This document shows positions 54,168 to 61,912 of a stretch of DNA of 64,000 nt, piece after piece (position 1 is the first letter of the stretch; each line of letters opens with the position of its first letter). The translations under genes and the position numbers were made by a program. The stretch lies in assembly GCF_004216775.1 (NCBI RefSeq), contig NZ_SGXF01000005.1, positions 1-64,000 on the forward strand, given 5' to 3'. The DNA comes from Cuneatibacter caecimuris. Lineage in GTDB: Bacteria > Bacillota > Clostridia > Lachnospirales > Lachnospiraceae. The notes beneath the pieces are model-generated. The model was not told where the DNA came from. It was given only the letters and a program-made list of their open reading frames with translations, and did no database searches.

Positions 54168-55085
54168 ATGAACAGCAGTAAAATTTTTGATGATGTAATA
54201 CAATACCTTGAAAAAAACATATTTGACGGCTGCGAAATTGATTATAACGAAATATCAAAAATCACTATGAGTCCGGCAGCTTTGTTCCAACGTATTTTTA
54301 TTTTTATATCGGGTGTCAGTATCGCCGACTATGTAAGGAAACGCAAGCTGACATTAGCCGGATATGATTTGAAAAATAGCGATATTTCTGTTTTAGATGT
54401 AGCAATAAAATATGGATTTCATTCACATTCTGCATTTTCACGCGCATTTAAAGAACACCATGGTATCACGCCGTCAGAAGCAAAGATTGAAACTGCTAAG
54501 CTAAACAACTATCTTCCGATTAATTACTTAGAAATGCGATTTATAGGAGGAAAACGTATTATGGCAGAGATGAAAAAGATTATTTATAAGGAAGTTGAAG
54601 AGCGCCTAATGGTAGGGATGTATCGTAAAACATCTTTTTCTAAGGCTGGGGATGTGTGGCAAGACTTCTTCAAAAGTAACGCTACTGAGAAATTAGACAC
54701 GTTGTCGGATGTAAAATGTTGCGAAGATATTGACTCAAATGCTGGCATTGGTATGATGTACAATTTTAAAGATATGAATAACTTTGAATTTATTATCGGA
54801 GATTTTGTAGGTATTGGTACACAAATACCAGATGGATTATTTGCAAAGCATGTTCCTGCCGGTTTGACGGCACATATTCAAATAGAAGGAGCTAATGTTA
54901 CGGAAATACTTGATTCAGCATACTTATTAATCACAGAGGCAATCGAAAAAACCGGCAAAGAAATTGACCACGATAATTTTTACTGGTGTGAAGTATACAC
55001 GAACGAACGCTATTGTGAGCCTTTGAATCGGGGTGAAAAGGTAATTATAGATTATGTACTGCCTATTAAAACAAATGGCAACTAA
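54168..55085 (+). CDS. AraC family regulator with GyrI-like effector domain
   Basis: A 305-residue regulator. The N-terminal AraC DNA-binding region (about 8-105) contains the two helix-turn-helix units with SIADYVRKRKLTLAGYDLKN (20 shown) and ISVLDVAIKYGFHSHSAFSRAFKEHHGITPSEA. The C-terminal part (about 140-300) is a GyrI-like small-molecule-binding domain, as in SoxS/Rob-like drug sensors. The start ATG follows GGAGGATCAAT. It diverges from the unknown cysteine protein, with about 30 bases between the likely starts, and may control it. The A+T-rich codon use differs from flanking genes, which suggests acquisition. Confidence 0.87.
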   Translation: MNSSKIFDDVIQYLEKNIFDGCEIDYNEISKITMSPAALFQRIFIFISGVSIADYVRKRKLTLAGYDLKNSDISVLDVAIKYGFHSHSAFSRAFKEHHGITPSEAKIETAKLNNYLPINYLEMRFIGGKRIMAEMKKIIYKEVEERLMVGMYRKTSFSKAGDVWQDFFKSNATEKLDTLSDVKCCEDIDSNAGIGMMYNFKDMNNFEFIIGDFVGIGTQIPDGLFAKHVPAGLTAHIQIEGANVTEILDSAYLLITEAIEKTGKEIDHDNFYWCEVYTNERYCEPLNRGEKVIIDYVLPIKTNGN

Positions 55086-55141
55086 ATAACGCACAATACT
55101 GAATTTACAAGTTTGGATTTTTAACTGACCGTTACGCCTAT

Positions 55142-55211
55142 CCAGACAGTCAAGGGACAAGTAGTATTTTGCTGTCGCAAAATCTCCACTCTTAAACCCT
55201 TGACTGGCTGG
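55142..55211. repeat. Nested inverted repeats, possible transfer-origin-like structure
   Basis: An outer 15-base stem, CCAGACAGTCAAGGG (55142-55156) with CCCTTGACTGGCTGG (55197-55211), has one mismatch and encloses a perfect inner stem ATTTTGC/GCAAAAT (55166-55172, 55177-55183) with loop TGTC. Such nested hairpins are typical of mobile-element recombination or transfer sites. The link is by structure only. Confidence 0.5.
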
Positions 55212-55652
55212 ATTTTTGCCGTGTTATTGCGCCGCCGACAAAGGGGAATAGGAATATCCTGTCCCGTTCCCGTACGCTCCATTCTACGGCAAAACCGGCT
55301 CCGCTACATTTCGATAATCGTTAGTTTTTCGGTGGCTTTGCCCCCGCACCCCGGCCTCCTTCAAAGAACAGCGAAAACCAAACGGCGAAAGGCGTTGTCA
55401 ATGGGAATGTGGAATAGCGGACAGAGCAGAGCGAGGGAGCATATGCCGCAAATTCCTGCCCGCTTTCCTGCCGCTCCCAATGTCCTTGCCCTCCCCGGCG
55501 GCAACGGCATTTTCACGGCAACGCTGACAGAGCGTATAACACACTACACTTTGCTCCGCAAAGTCGTGTGCCAAGGGGCAAGCCCCTTTGGAATCCCCGA
55601 CAACAAAACAGGCTGCATATTCCCTCTTCGGGGATATACAGCTCTTTTGTTG
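55212..55652. other. GC-rich, probably non-coding remnant of a mobile element
   Basis: No convincing gene. A plus-strand frame is open at 55200-55682, but it lacks a ribosome site and its arginine/proline-rich translation looks non-genic. Composition is markedly more C-rich than the A+T-rich genes on either side. AAGGGGC and GCCCCTT form a small hairpin at 55574-55590, and CTTTGC/GCAAAG another near 55550-55566. The stretch resembles intergenic parts of clostridial conjugative elements as I remember them; this needs a database comparison. Confidence 0.4.
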
Positions 55653-56022
55653 TCAGCAGCCCGTTTCACGGTCTGCATGTAGTTCTTTGTAAACTGACCT
55701 AACATTACCGCAAGACATATCATTAATATTATCCATTTGTTGAGATAGATAATGATATGCCTTTTCACCAGTGCAATGACAAGTATAAAATTCAATATCT
55801 TTATACTTTTGTAATTCCATGGCAATACTGTTTAACAATTCTTTTAATACTGTTTTCTGTATAGAGGATTAAACAAATGAAAACCACCAATACAAAAATG
55901 TGGTTGATACTTCTTTGCTTCTTCCATGATATTTACAATACCAGCATGCCCACAACCCATAATAACTGCTGCTTTATTATTCAAAAAAATCTGTATACAG
56001 GGTACAAAAGGCCGATTAGCAG
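55653..56022 (-). pseudogene. Metallo-beta-lactamase-fold hydrolase, frameshifted C-terminal remnant
   Basis: Two minus-strand frames join into the C-terminal part of an MBL-fold hydrolase. The upstream frame (about 56022-55850) gives NNKAAVIMGCGHAGIVNIME (20 shown) and CIGGFHLFNPLYR; the downstream frame (about 55865-55653) gives VLKELLNSIAMELQKYKDIE (20 shown), FYTCHCTGEKAYHYL and INDMSCGNV. The switch happens within AGAAAACAGTA near 55855-55865 and needs a one-base shift. The first about 150 residues of a normal protein are missing. GCGHAG and HCTG are metal-site histidine motifs. The remnant abuts the kinase gene and the structured segment, consistent with a rearrangement scar. Confidence 0.75.
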
Positions 56023-56025
56023 CCG

Positions 56026-56505
56026 CTATTGCTTCACCCACACATCAATCTCATCGCTGCCAGGCATTTCAAAGCGCGATTCAAACTTCTCTGCAAGGTT
56101 TGAATCGACCAGATAAGCGCCTGCCATTCCGGCCCGGACTGCGCTGTTTCTCTGATCCAGCCGCGTTCTCCAGGTCTCCTGGCTGATGCCGATAAAATGA
56201 AATTCACAAGGGATATGCCTGGATGTGTAAAATTCCCTCACAAAGTCTCTCTTTTCTTTTCGCCAGAAGCCCCAATCTAAGATAACGTCAACTCCCGCTT
56301 CAATGAGCGCAAGTGATTGGTCAAGCAAATATTTCTGCGCTCTGTCCGCATATTCATCATGTCTGCTTCCGCAATGCTGTCCAAAAAAAGCAAGCATAAC
56401 TTCATCAATGGAAAGCACGACAGCTCTGTTTTCCCGCCGCAGCTGCTGCGCATATGTGCTTTTTCCGCTGCAGATTTTTCCGCAGATCAGAATAACCTTA
56501 GCCAT
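56026..56505 (-). CDS. P-loop NTPase, AAA_33/zeta-like small-molecule kinase
   Basis: A 159-residue cytoplasmic P-loop kinase. Walker A is ICGKICSGKST (residues 7-17). SIDEVMLAFFG near 32 is the substrate/Mg2+ aspartate segment, and DVILDWGFWRKEKRD near 73 is the Walker B-like region typical of AAA_33 proteins. The lid arginines appear in ETWRTRLDQRN. Such proteins phosphorylate small molecules such as nucleosides, antibiotics or sugars; the substrate is unknown. The start follows AAGGAGGTTCAT. It has its own minus-strand promoter and diverges from the macrodomain gene. Confidence 0.82.
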   Translation of the reverse strand: MAKVILICGKICSGKSTYAQQLRRENRAVVLSIDEVMLAFFGQHCGSRHDEYADRAQKYLLDQSLALIEAGVDVILDWGFWRKEKRDFVREFYTSRHIPCEFHFIGISQETWRTRLDQRNSAVRAGMAGAYLVDSNLAEKFESRFEMPGSDEIDVWVKQ

Positions 56506-56536
56506 ATGAACCTCCTTATTACCACGTTTTAAACAG

Positions 56537-56564
56537 AGTATACCATATCTTTTATCTCCCGCAA
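56537..56564 (-). promoter_or_regulatory. Promoter of the P-loop kinase gene
   Basis: Minus strand: TTGCGG (56564-56559), 16 bases, TATACT (56542-56537). Confidence 0.55.
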
Positions 56565-56636
56565 ATCATTATCTGGGACAGCCGATAGATTCTTCATAAC
56601 AGGACACCTGGACGACAGTTACCGGAAAGTGCCTGC

Positions 56637-56665
56637 TTGTGCCTGCGCGGTGAAACAGCTATAAT
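56637..56665 (+). promoter_or_regulatory. Promoter of the macrodomain gene
   Basis: TTGTGC (56637-56642), 17 bases, TATAAT (56660-56665), 29 bases before the GTG start. Confidence 0.65.
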
Positions 56666-56694
56666 GAAAACAAGGGAAGAAAGGAGCGGTTAAG

Positions 56695-57522
56695 GTGAAA
56701 AAACCCAAAGAAACAATCTGTGACCTGAGGGCTGTACAGGAAGAGCGCAGACGTTATCTGATCCGGCAGCTTCTGGCGGAAAGCCCGCAATATCAGAATT
56801 TAACACTTCCGGCAGGCGCGCAGGAGCAAAAAAATTTGCTCAGAGCCCTTATGAACGTACGCCCGCCACAACCGGTGGGACAGGAATTTTTAAAAGTGCA
56901 GGATGAATATTTATCCGCAGAAAGGGATGCTCTGGGGGCAGTGAATTGGGATGCGCTGCCGCCCCTGCTTTCGGACAGCCGGCTGGCGCTGTGGCAGGGC
57001 GATATTACAACCCTTGCGGTAGATGCCATTGTCAATGCCGCCAATTCTGCGCTTTTGGGATGCTTCTGTCCCCTTCACGGCTGCGTGGATAATCTTGTTC
57101 ACTCCAAAAGCGGTATAGAATTGCGCCTGGAGTGCCAAAAAATCATGAAGGCCCAGGGGCATGATGAACCTGCCGGGCAGGCAAAAATCACGCCGGCTTT
57201 TAATCTGCCCAGCCGGTATGTTCTTCACACGGTAGGCCCCATCATTCGCGGCGGGGTCACACAGGAAGACAGAGAGCTTCTGGCTTCCTGTTACCGCTCC
57301 TGTCTGAATCTGGCCGCTGAAAACGGGTTGAAAAGCGTTGCTTTTTGCTGCATATCTACCGGTGAATTTCATTTTCCAAATGAAGAAGCCGCTGAAATCG
57401 CTGTCGGAACGGTAAAGAGGTTTTTGCAGGCGGACAATCAGATACAGCGTGTTATTTTTAATGTGTATCAGGATACTGATCTGCTGATCTACCGTAGATT
57501 ATTAGGAGAAGATCAATGTTGA
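56695..57522 (+). CDS. Zinc-type macrodomain protein-ADP-ribose hydrolase
   Basis: A 275-residue protein whose C-terminal part (about 95-270) is a macrodomain that binds and hydrolyses ADP-ribose modifications. The motif DAIVNAANSALLGCFCPLHG (20 shown) then CVDN carries the cysteine/histidine cluster seen in the zinc-containing class; HTVGPIIRGG and FCCISTGEFHFPNEEAAEIA form the phosphate loops. The N-terminal 90 residues are helical, as in the SirTM-linked group. The start is GTG, after GAAAGGAGCGGTTAAG. In other bacteria such proteins sit in operons with a sirtuin and lipoyl-carrier genes, none of which are here. It is a single-gene unit. Confidence 0.87.
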   Translation: MKKPKETICDLRAVQEERRRYLIRQLLAESPQYQNLTLPAGAQEQKNLLRALMNVRPPQPVGQEFLKVQDEYLSAERDALGAVNWDALPPLLSDSRLALWQGDITTLAVDAIVNAANSALLGCFCPLHGCVDNLVHSKSGIELRLECQKIMKAQGHDEPAGQAKITPAFNLPSRYVLHTVGPIIRGGVTQEDRELLASCYRSCLNLAAENGLKSVAFCCISTGEFHFPNEEAAEIAVGTVKRFLQADNQIQRVIFNVYQDTDLLIYRRLLGEDQC

Positions 57523-57558
57523 CAGGGAAAGCCGGATGCGAAACCCCGGTCAATTCAA

Positions 57559-57596
57559 AAAAGCCCTGTGCAGAAAAATACCTGCATAGGGCTTTT
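57559..57596. terminator. Bidirectional terminator between the macrodomain gene and kdgK
   Basis: AAAAGCCCTGTGCAG (57559-57573) pairs with CTGCATAGGGCTTTT (57582-57596) with one G-T. T-runs follow on both strands. Confidence 0.88.
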
Positions 57597-57610
57597 GCAA
57601 ACAGAGGATA

Positions 57611-58624
57611 CTAACGCTGAATCTCAAAGGAATTGTTGTTCATCAGGCGCATAATACTCTCTTTATCCGTGATATTTGTATCCCCGCGGATCGCGTGCTT
57701 CATCACGGAGGAGGCAACCGCGAAATTAACGGTTTCTTCCGGCGGCATTCCCTCCATCAGCGCATAGATCAGCCCGGAAGAGAATGCGTCGCCGCCGCCC
57801 ACCCGGTCCAGGATATTAAAGGTCATCAGCTGGCTCTCATAGGTTTTGCCGCCGAAGAACAGGTATGCCTTCAGGGAATTGGAATTGCTGGAGTGCACAT
57901 ACCGCACATGGCGCGCGATGGCCTTAAAGTGATAGCGTTTGTCCAGCTCCTGGAATACACGGTCCTGATCTTCATAGCTGGGCTGCATGGACATGCCGTC
58001 CTTGATGTCGTGGCCGTTTTCGTCCACCAGATGAAGGGGCTCGATGCCGATGAGCACATCCACATAGGGCATATAGCGGCTGAGGATATCCCTTGCCTCT
58101 TCAAAGCCCCAGAGCTTGCTGCGGAAGTTGCAGTCAAAGCTGACGGTCATGCCCAGGCGTTTCGCTACAACAAGAGCCTTTTCCATCAGAATCTTGCAGT
58201 TGTTGGACAGAGCCGGGGTGATGCCGCTCAAATGGAGCCAGTCATAATCCTTCAGGATACCGGTGAGATCCAGGTCTGTGTAGTCATACTCCGCAAACGC
58301 AGAATATTTCCGGTCATAGATGACCTGGGAGGCGCGGACGGAAATTCCCTCTTCCAGATAGTAGGTGCCCATCCGTTCCCCGGCGAAAATAATAGGAGAG
58401 GTATGTACATCGTTGGCCTTCAGGTATCTCATTGCGGATTTTCCAATATCATTGTTGGGGACAACGGTAAAAACAGAACAATCCACACCCAGATTTGCCA
58501 GGGACACAGCTACATTTGCTTCGGCTCCGCCGAAATTAACAATAAATGAGTTGGTGGTGCGGATTTTTTCATAGTTGGGCGGGGACAGTCTCATCAACAG
58601 CTCGCCAATGGTTATAAATCTCAT
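57611..58624 (-). CDS. kdgK: 2-keto-3-deoxygluconate kinase-like PfkB sugar kinase
   Basis: A 337-residue PfkB/ribokinase-family kinase, most likely phosphorylating 2-keto-3-deoxygluconate to KDPG in hexuronate breakdown. The N-terminus ITIGELLMRLSPPNYEKI and the FGGAEANVAVSLANLG sugar-binding motif (near 31-46) are typical of the KdgK group. The catalytic base is D279 in DRVGGGDAFSSG. The start ATG follows GGGAGGAATATCCA. It diverges from uxuA, which makes the substrate. Assignment to KDG rather than another sugar rests on these motifs and on the neighbour. Confidence 0.87.
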   Translation of the reverse strand: MRFITIGELLMRLSPPNYEKIRTTNSFIVNFGGAEANVAVSLANLGVDCSVFTVVPNNDIGKSAMRYLKANDVHTSPIIFAGERMGTYYLEEGISVRASQVIYDRKYSAFAEYDYTDLDLTGILKDYDWLHLSGITPALSNNCKILMEKALVVAKRLGMTVSFDCNFRSKLWGFEEARDILSRYMPYVDVLIGIEPLHLVDENGHDIKDGMSMQPSYEDQDRVFQELDKRYHFKAIARHVRYVHSSNSNSLKAYLFFGGKTYESQLMTFNILDRVGGGDAFSSGLIYALMEGMPPEETVNFAVASSVMKHAIRGDTNITDKESIMRLMNNNSFEIQR

Positions 58625-58656
58625 TGGATATTCCTCCCTTGCCAGTAGTTAATTTC

Positions 58657-58685
58657 AGTATATAGGATTTTAGGTAAACATGCAA
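58657..58685 (-). promoter_or_regulatory. Promoter of kdgK
   Basis: Minus strand: TTGCAT (58685-58680), 17 bases, TATACT (58662-58657). Confidence 0.65.
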
Positions 58686-58700
58686 CAGAAAAATGGGGGA

Positions 58701-58729
58701 TTGACTTGTATACAAGTATAGGTTATACT
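58701..58729 (+). promoter_or_regulatory. uxuA promoter with GntR-type palindromic operator
   Basis: TTGACT (58701-58706), 17 bases, TATACT (58724-58729). A perfect 14-base palindrome ACTTGTATACAAGT (58704-58717) overlaps the -35 and spacer. The TTGTATACAA core is typical of GntR-family operators such as those of hexuronate repressors. No GntR gene lies in the window. Confidence 0.8.
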
Positions 58730-58764
58730 GAATTCATAAAAAAGAAAAAGGAGGGGTTTTCATC

Positions 58765-59808
58765 ATGAAAATGACATTCCGCTGGTATGGCGAAGATGAT
58801 CCGGTTACACTGGATAAGATCCGCCAGATTCCCGGTATGACCGGCGTGGTAACGGCTGTCTATTCTGTGCCCGTCGGAGAAGTCTGGCCGGTAGAGGATA
58901 TTCAGAAGCTGAAGGCTGACGTTCAGGCAAAAGGCCTTGAAATGGAAGTGATTGAGAGCGTTCCTGTGCATGAAGACGTGAAGCTGCGCAGAGGCGACTA
59001 TCAGCGCTACATTGATAACTACAAAGAAAATATCCGCCGGCTGGCGAAAGAAGGCGTGAAGTGCATCTGCTATAACTTTATGCCCGTATTTGACTGGACC
59101 CGTTCACAGCTGGATTATGAGCTTCCGGACGGTTCTAACGCTCTGGTATACTACAAGGATCAGGTTGCGAAGCTGGATCCCACCAAGCTGGCGCTGCCCG
59201 GCTGGGATTCTTCTTATACCCCCGAAGAGATGGCGGGCCTGATTAAGGATTATCAGGAACTGGGCGAAGAAGGTCTCTGGGAGAATCTGAAGTATTTCCT
59301 GGAAGAAATCATTCCTGTGGCCGCGGAGTGCGACGTGAACATGGCCATTCATCCGGATGATCCGCCGTGGCCCATTTTTGGGATTCCGAGAATCATTACC
59401 TGTGAGGAAAATCTGGACCGCTTCCTGAAGCTGGTGGACGACCCTCATAACGGGCTGACCCTCTGCAGCGGCAGCCTGGGCTGTGCGAAGTTCAACAACT
59501 ACGCAGCTATGGTCCGCAAGTACGCCGGTATGGGCAGAATCCATTTTGCCCATGTGCGCAATGTGAAGATCATGGACGACGGCTCTTTTGAAGAGAGCGC
59601 TCATTACAGTCCCTGCGGTTCCCTGGATATGGTGGAAATTCTCAAAGCTTATCACGATGCCGGATTTAAGGGTTATATGCGTCCCGACCATGGGCGCATG
59701 ATCTGGGGCGAGACCGGCAAGCCTGGTTACGGCCTGTATGACCGTGCTTTGGGAGCTGTATATCTGAACGGTATCTGGGAGACTCTGGAGAAACTGGATC
59801 AGAAGTAA
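58765..59808 (+). CDS. uxuA: Mannonate dehydratase
   Basis: UxuA dehydrates D-mannonate to 2-keto-3-deoxygluconate in glucuronate catabolism, using a divalent metal. The 347-residue product begins [20 protein letters not shown] (20 shown), the standard UxuA N-terminus, and has [13 protein letters not shown] near 95, [16 protein letters not shown] near 193 with metal ligands, [10 protein letters not shown]-type motif near 233, HFAHVRN near 257 and MRPDHGRM near 308. Length matches the family (about 350). The start follows AAGGAGGGGTTTTCATC. It diverges from kdgK and shares the palindromic control region. Confidence 0.95.
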   Translation: MKMTFRWYGEDDPVTLDKIRQIPGMTGVVTAVYSVPVGEVWPVEDIQKLKADVQAKGLEMEVIESVPVHEDVKLRRGDYQRYIDNYKENIRRLAKEGVKCICYNFMPVFDWTRSQLDYELPDGSNALVYYKDQVAKLDPTKLALPGWDSSYTPEEMAGLIKDYQELGEEGLWENLKYFLEEIIPVAAECDVNMAIHPDDPPWPIFGIPRIITCEENLDRFLKLVDDPHNGLTLCSGSLGCAKFNNYAAMVRKYAGMGRIHFAHVRNVKIMDDGSFEESAHYSPCGSLDMVEILKAYHDAGFKGYMRPDHGRMIWGETGKPGYGLYDRALGAVYLNGIWETLEKLDQK

Positions 59809-59847
59809 GATCAAAAAACCTGCTTTGTAAGCGTAATATTATATAAA

Positions 59848-59879
59848 TACAGCCGCCGGAAGAAAATCCGGCGGCTGTA
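59848..59879. terminator. Terminator between uxuA and the DUF885 gene
   Basis: TACAGCCGCCGGA (59848-59860) pairs perfectly with TCCGGCGGCTGTA (59867-59879). The T-rich flank is better on the minus strand, but the position serves both convergent genes. Confidence 0.82.
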
Positions 59880-59898
59880 GTGCTATATGCGCTTATGA

Positions 59899-61728
59899 TT
59901 ACTGCGCGGTAAAATATTTTTTCAGAACAGGAAAGGGTGCCGGACCGATTTCCAGAAGCCTTTGGTGAAACGCTTTCAGGGAAAAGTTCTCGCCCAATGC
60001 GGCCTGCTGTTCTTTTTTCAGCTCCAGAATTTCCAGACAGCCTACATAGTATGCCGGATAATTGGCCGGATCATCCACCATGGCGCTGTAAATTTCCTGA
60101 GAGATCTCCGCCAGCTGGCTTCCGGTGAGGCTGTAATATCTGGCCAGGAAATCAGCGGTCTGCGCCACGCTCCATCCGTCATAGTTGATGCCCAGGTCGC
60201 AGAGGGCGTAAATGCCCAGAGTAGCCATGTGGTTGGCGGAAAGGAAGGACGCCAGGTTTTCTGAATAATCATCAATGTAGTGATAAGACAGGTGTTCTAC
60301 ATACGTGGCCCAGCCTTCCGCGTAACCCAGAACGCCAAGATAGTCTCGCAGAGGATTCGGGTTCTGCGCCCGGAAATACACATTTTGGAACAGATGTCCC
60401 GGATAGCCTTCATGGGCCAGGGTGGTATAGAGATCCATGGAAGGCTGCGCCTGATTGATATAAATCACATTGTCCCGGTAATCGTCCAGGGGAGGCGTGA
60501 GATAGAAAGCCGGGCTCAGGAAATCCTTCAGGGAATCATGGACGTATTTCACTGTATATGTAGTTTCAGGCAATGCCGGAAAATCTTCTGAGATCTTTTT
60601 CTGGAGATCCTGCAGAATAGCTTCCGGCGCCGTAAGGGATACGGCGGCTGCCTGATATTCATCAGCCAATTCGGGATGCTCAGCCATCAGGGCGGAAGCT
60701 GCCCGCAGATTTTCATCCAGATAAGAGGTCATCAGGGTACGGATTTCTTCCACCGTACGGCGGCTGCCGGTTTTCTGCTGAAGCAGATAAGAATAATATT
60801 CTTTGCCGGAAGGCAGCTGACAGAGCCCGCCTTCATGAACGCCGGTGCCCAGCAGGGCGGTGAGCCCGTCGATCAGGGTCTGATAAGCGGAAATTACATA
60901 TTTTTCCACAACTTCCCGATTTTCTTTGCGGTACTCTGCGGCCTCTGCGGCAGTGATATCTCCTGCGTTATAATCCTCCAGCCGGCTGTCAAAAGTGCTG
61001 ATCAGCAGATTTTCAGAGGGGGAGGCGATGAAAGCCTGGCATTGGGATATGATATTTTTTGCTGTGGTGTTGCTCATAAACAGACCGGCGGAAGATTTTG
61101 CCTGTTCAAAGGAGACTACTTCCTGAAACAGCTGGGGAAGCAGTTTCAGATAATCCAGATAGCGGCGTATATCCTCTTTGCAGCGGAAGGAAAATTCCGA
61201 CAGAACTACCGGATACTGCGCCTGCAGGCCTGTGGTGCTGCCCAGCAGCTCGTCGTACAGGTAGAGGTCTTTTGCAGAAAGCTCCAGCTGGAGATAATCC
61301 TCCATCATATCGTAGGTGATTTTCTGGTCCTGATCCAGATTGTCATAGGAAAAAGCGTGAAGCTGGTCCAGCAGCCCCTTCATTTCTTCCAGCCCTTTTT
61401 GGATGTTTTCCGGATCAGAGGAAGAAATAGCCGCAGGTGTGTCGGCAGGGATGCCATAGAGGGAGGGATCGGCCAGCGAATAGTTCAGATTAACGGAATC
61501 CGCCAGCATGGCCTCCTGAAACTGGGCCTGGGTGAACTGGGCGAAGGCCTGGCCGGAGTCCTCCGGCTTGACATTGGTCACAGCTTCCCCGGTGGCGGCG
61601 GTGGAAGAGGCCGGCTCCCGGGTTCTCTGGGAGAGGGCGGAAACAGCCACCAGAGCGATGGTCAGGCACAAGGCGGTGATCCCAATAAAATGTTTTTGGC
61701 GCACCAGTTTGGATAAAAAAGGCAGCAT
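59899..61728 (-). CDS. DUF885 family exported metallopeptidase-like protein
   Basis: A 609-residue protein of the DUF885 family, whose members resemble zinc carboxypeptidases or dipeptidases. The family hallmark HEGYPGH is at residues 439-445 within YTTLAHEGYPGHLFQNVYF, supplying metal-binding histidines and the catalytic glutamate; VLGYAEGWATYVEHLSY near 472 is the second conserved block. An N-terminal hydrophobic segment (about 13-33) followed by a Ser/Thr-rich linker indicates export or membrane anchoring. The start is preceded by GGAGGTATATT. It diverges from metG. Substrate is not known. Confidence 0.87.
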   Translation of the reverse strand: MLPFLSKLVRQKHFIGITALCLTIALVAVSALSQRTREPASSTAATGEAVTNVKPEDSGQAFAQFTQAQFQEAMLADSVNLNYSLADPSLYGIPADTPAAISSSDPENIQKGLEEMKGLLDQLHAFSYDNLDQDQKITYDMMEDYLQLELSAKDLYLYDELLGSTTGLQAQYPVVLSEFSFRCKEDIRRYLDYLKLLPQLFQEVVSFEQAKSSAGLFMSNTTAKNIISQCQAFIASPSENLLISTFDSRLEDYNAGDITAAEAAEYRKENREVVEKYVISAYQTLIDGLTALLGTGVHEGGLCQLPSGKEYYSYLLQQKTGSRRTVEEIRTLMTSYLDENLRAASALMAEHPELADEYQAAAVSLTAPEAILQDLQKKISEDFPALPETTYTVKYVHDSLKDFLSPAFYLTPPLDDYRDNVIYINQAQPSMDLYTTLAHEGYPGHLFQNVYFRAQNPNPLRDYLGVLGYAEGWATYVEHLSYHYIDDYSENLASFLSANHMATLGIYALCDLGINYDGWSVAQTADFLARYYSLTGSQLAEISQEIYSAMVDDPANYPAYYVGCLEILELKKEQQAALGENFSLKAFHQRLLEIGPAPFPVLKKYFTAQ

Positions 61729-61829
61729 AATATACCTCCAGATTGGCAGCAGCGCTGCCTGTTTACTGGAAAATATGCCGGAAACCGTTGAAATATCCGT
61801 CTGTACTGGCAGTTTTTTGCAGGGCTGTC

Positions 61830-61858
61830 TTGAATTTCGGGAGAAACTATATTATACT
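61830..61858 (+). promoter_or_regulatory. Promoter of metG
   Basis: TTGAAT (61830-61835), 17 bases, TATACT (61853-61858), 54 bases before the start. No T-box motif is present in the short leader. Confidence 0.75.
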
Positions 61859-61912
61859 ATCTGGATAGATGCCCGGCCGCGGGCGAAACTGAGAGGGATA
61901 CGGAGGGAAAAC

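Noticed and set aside
55200-55682. 160-codon plus-strand open frame as a gene
   Set aside because: No ribosome site, atypical composition and overlap with the MBL remnant; more likely non-coding mobile-element sequence.
61532-61912. N-terminal extension of MetRS
   Set aside because: Antisense to the DUF885 gene; the MetRS family start is at 61913 with its own ribosome site.
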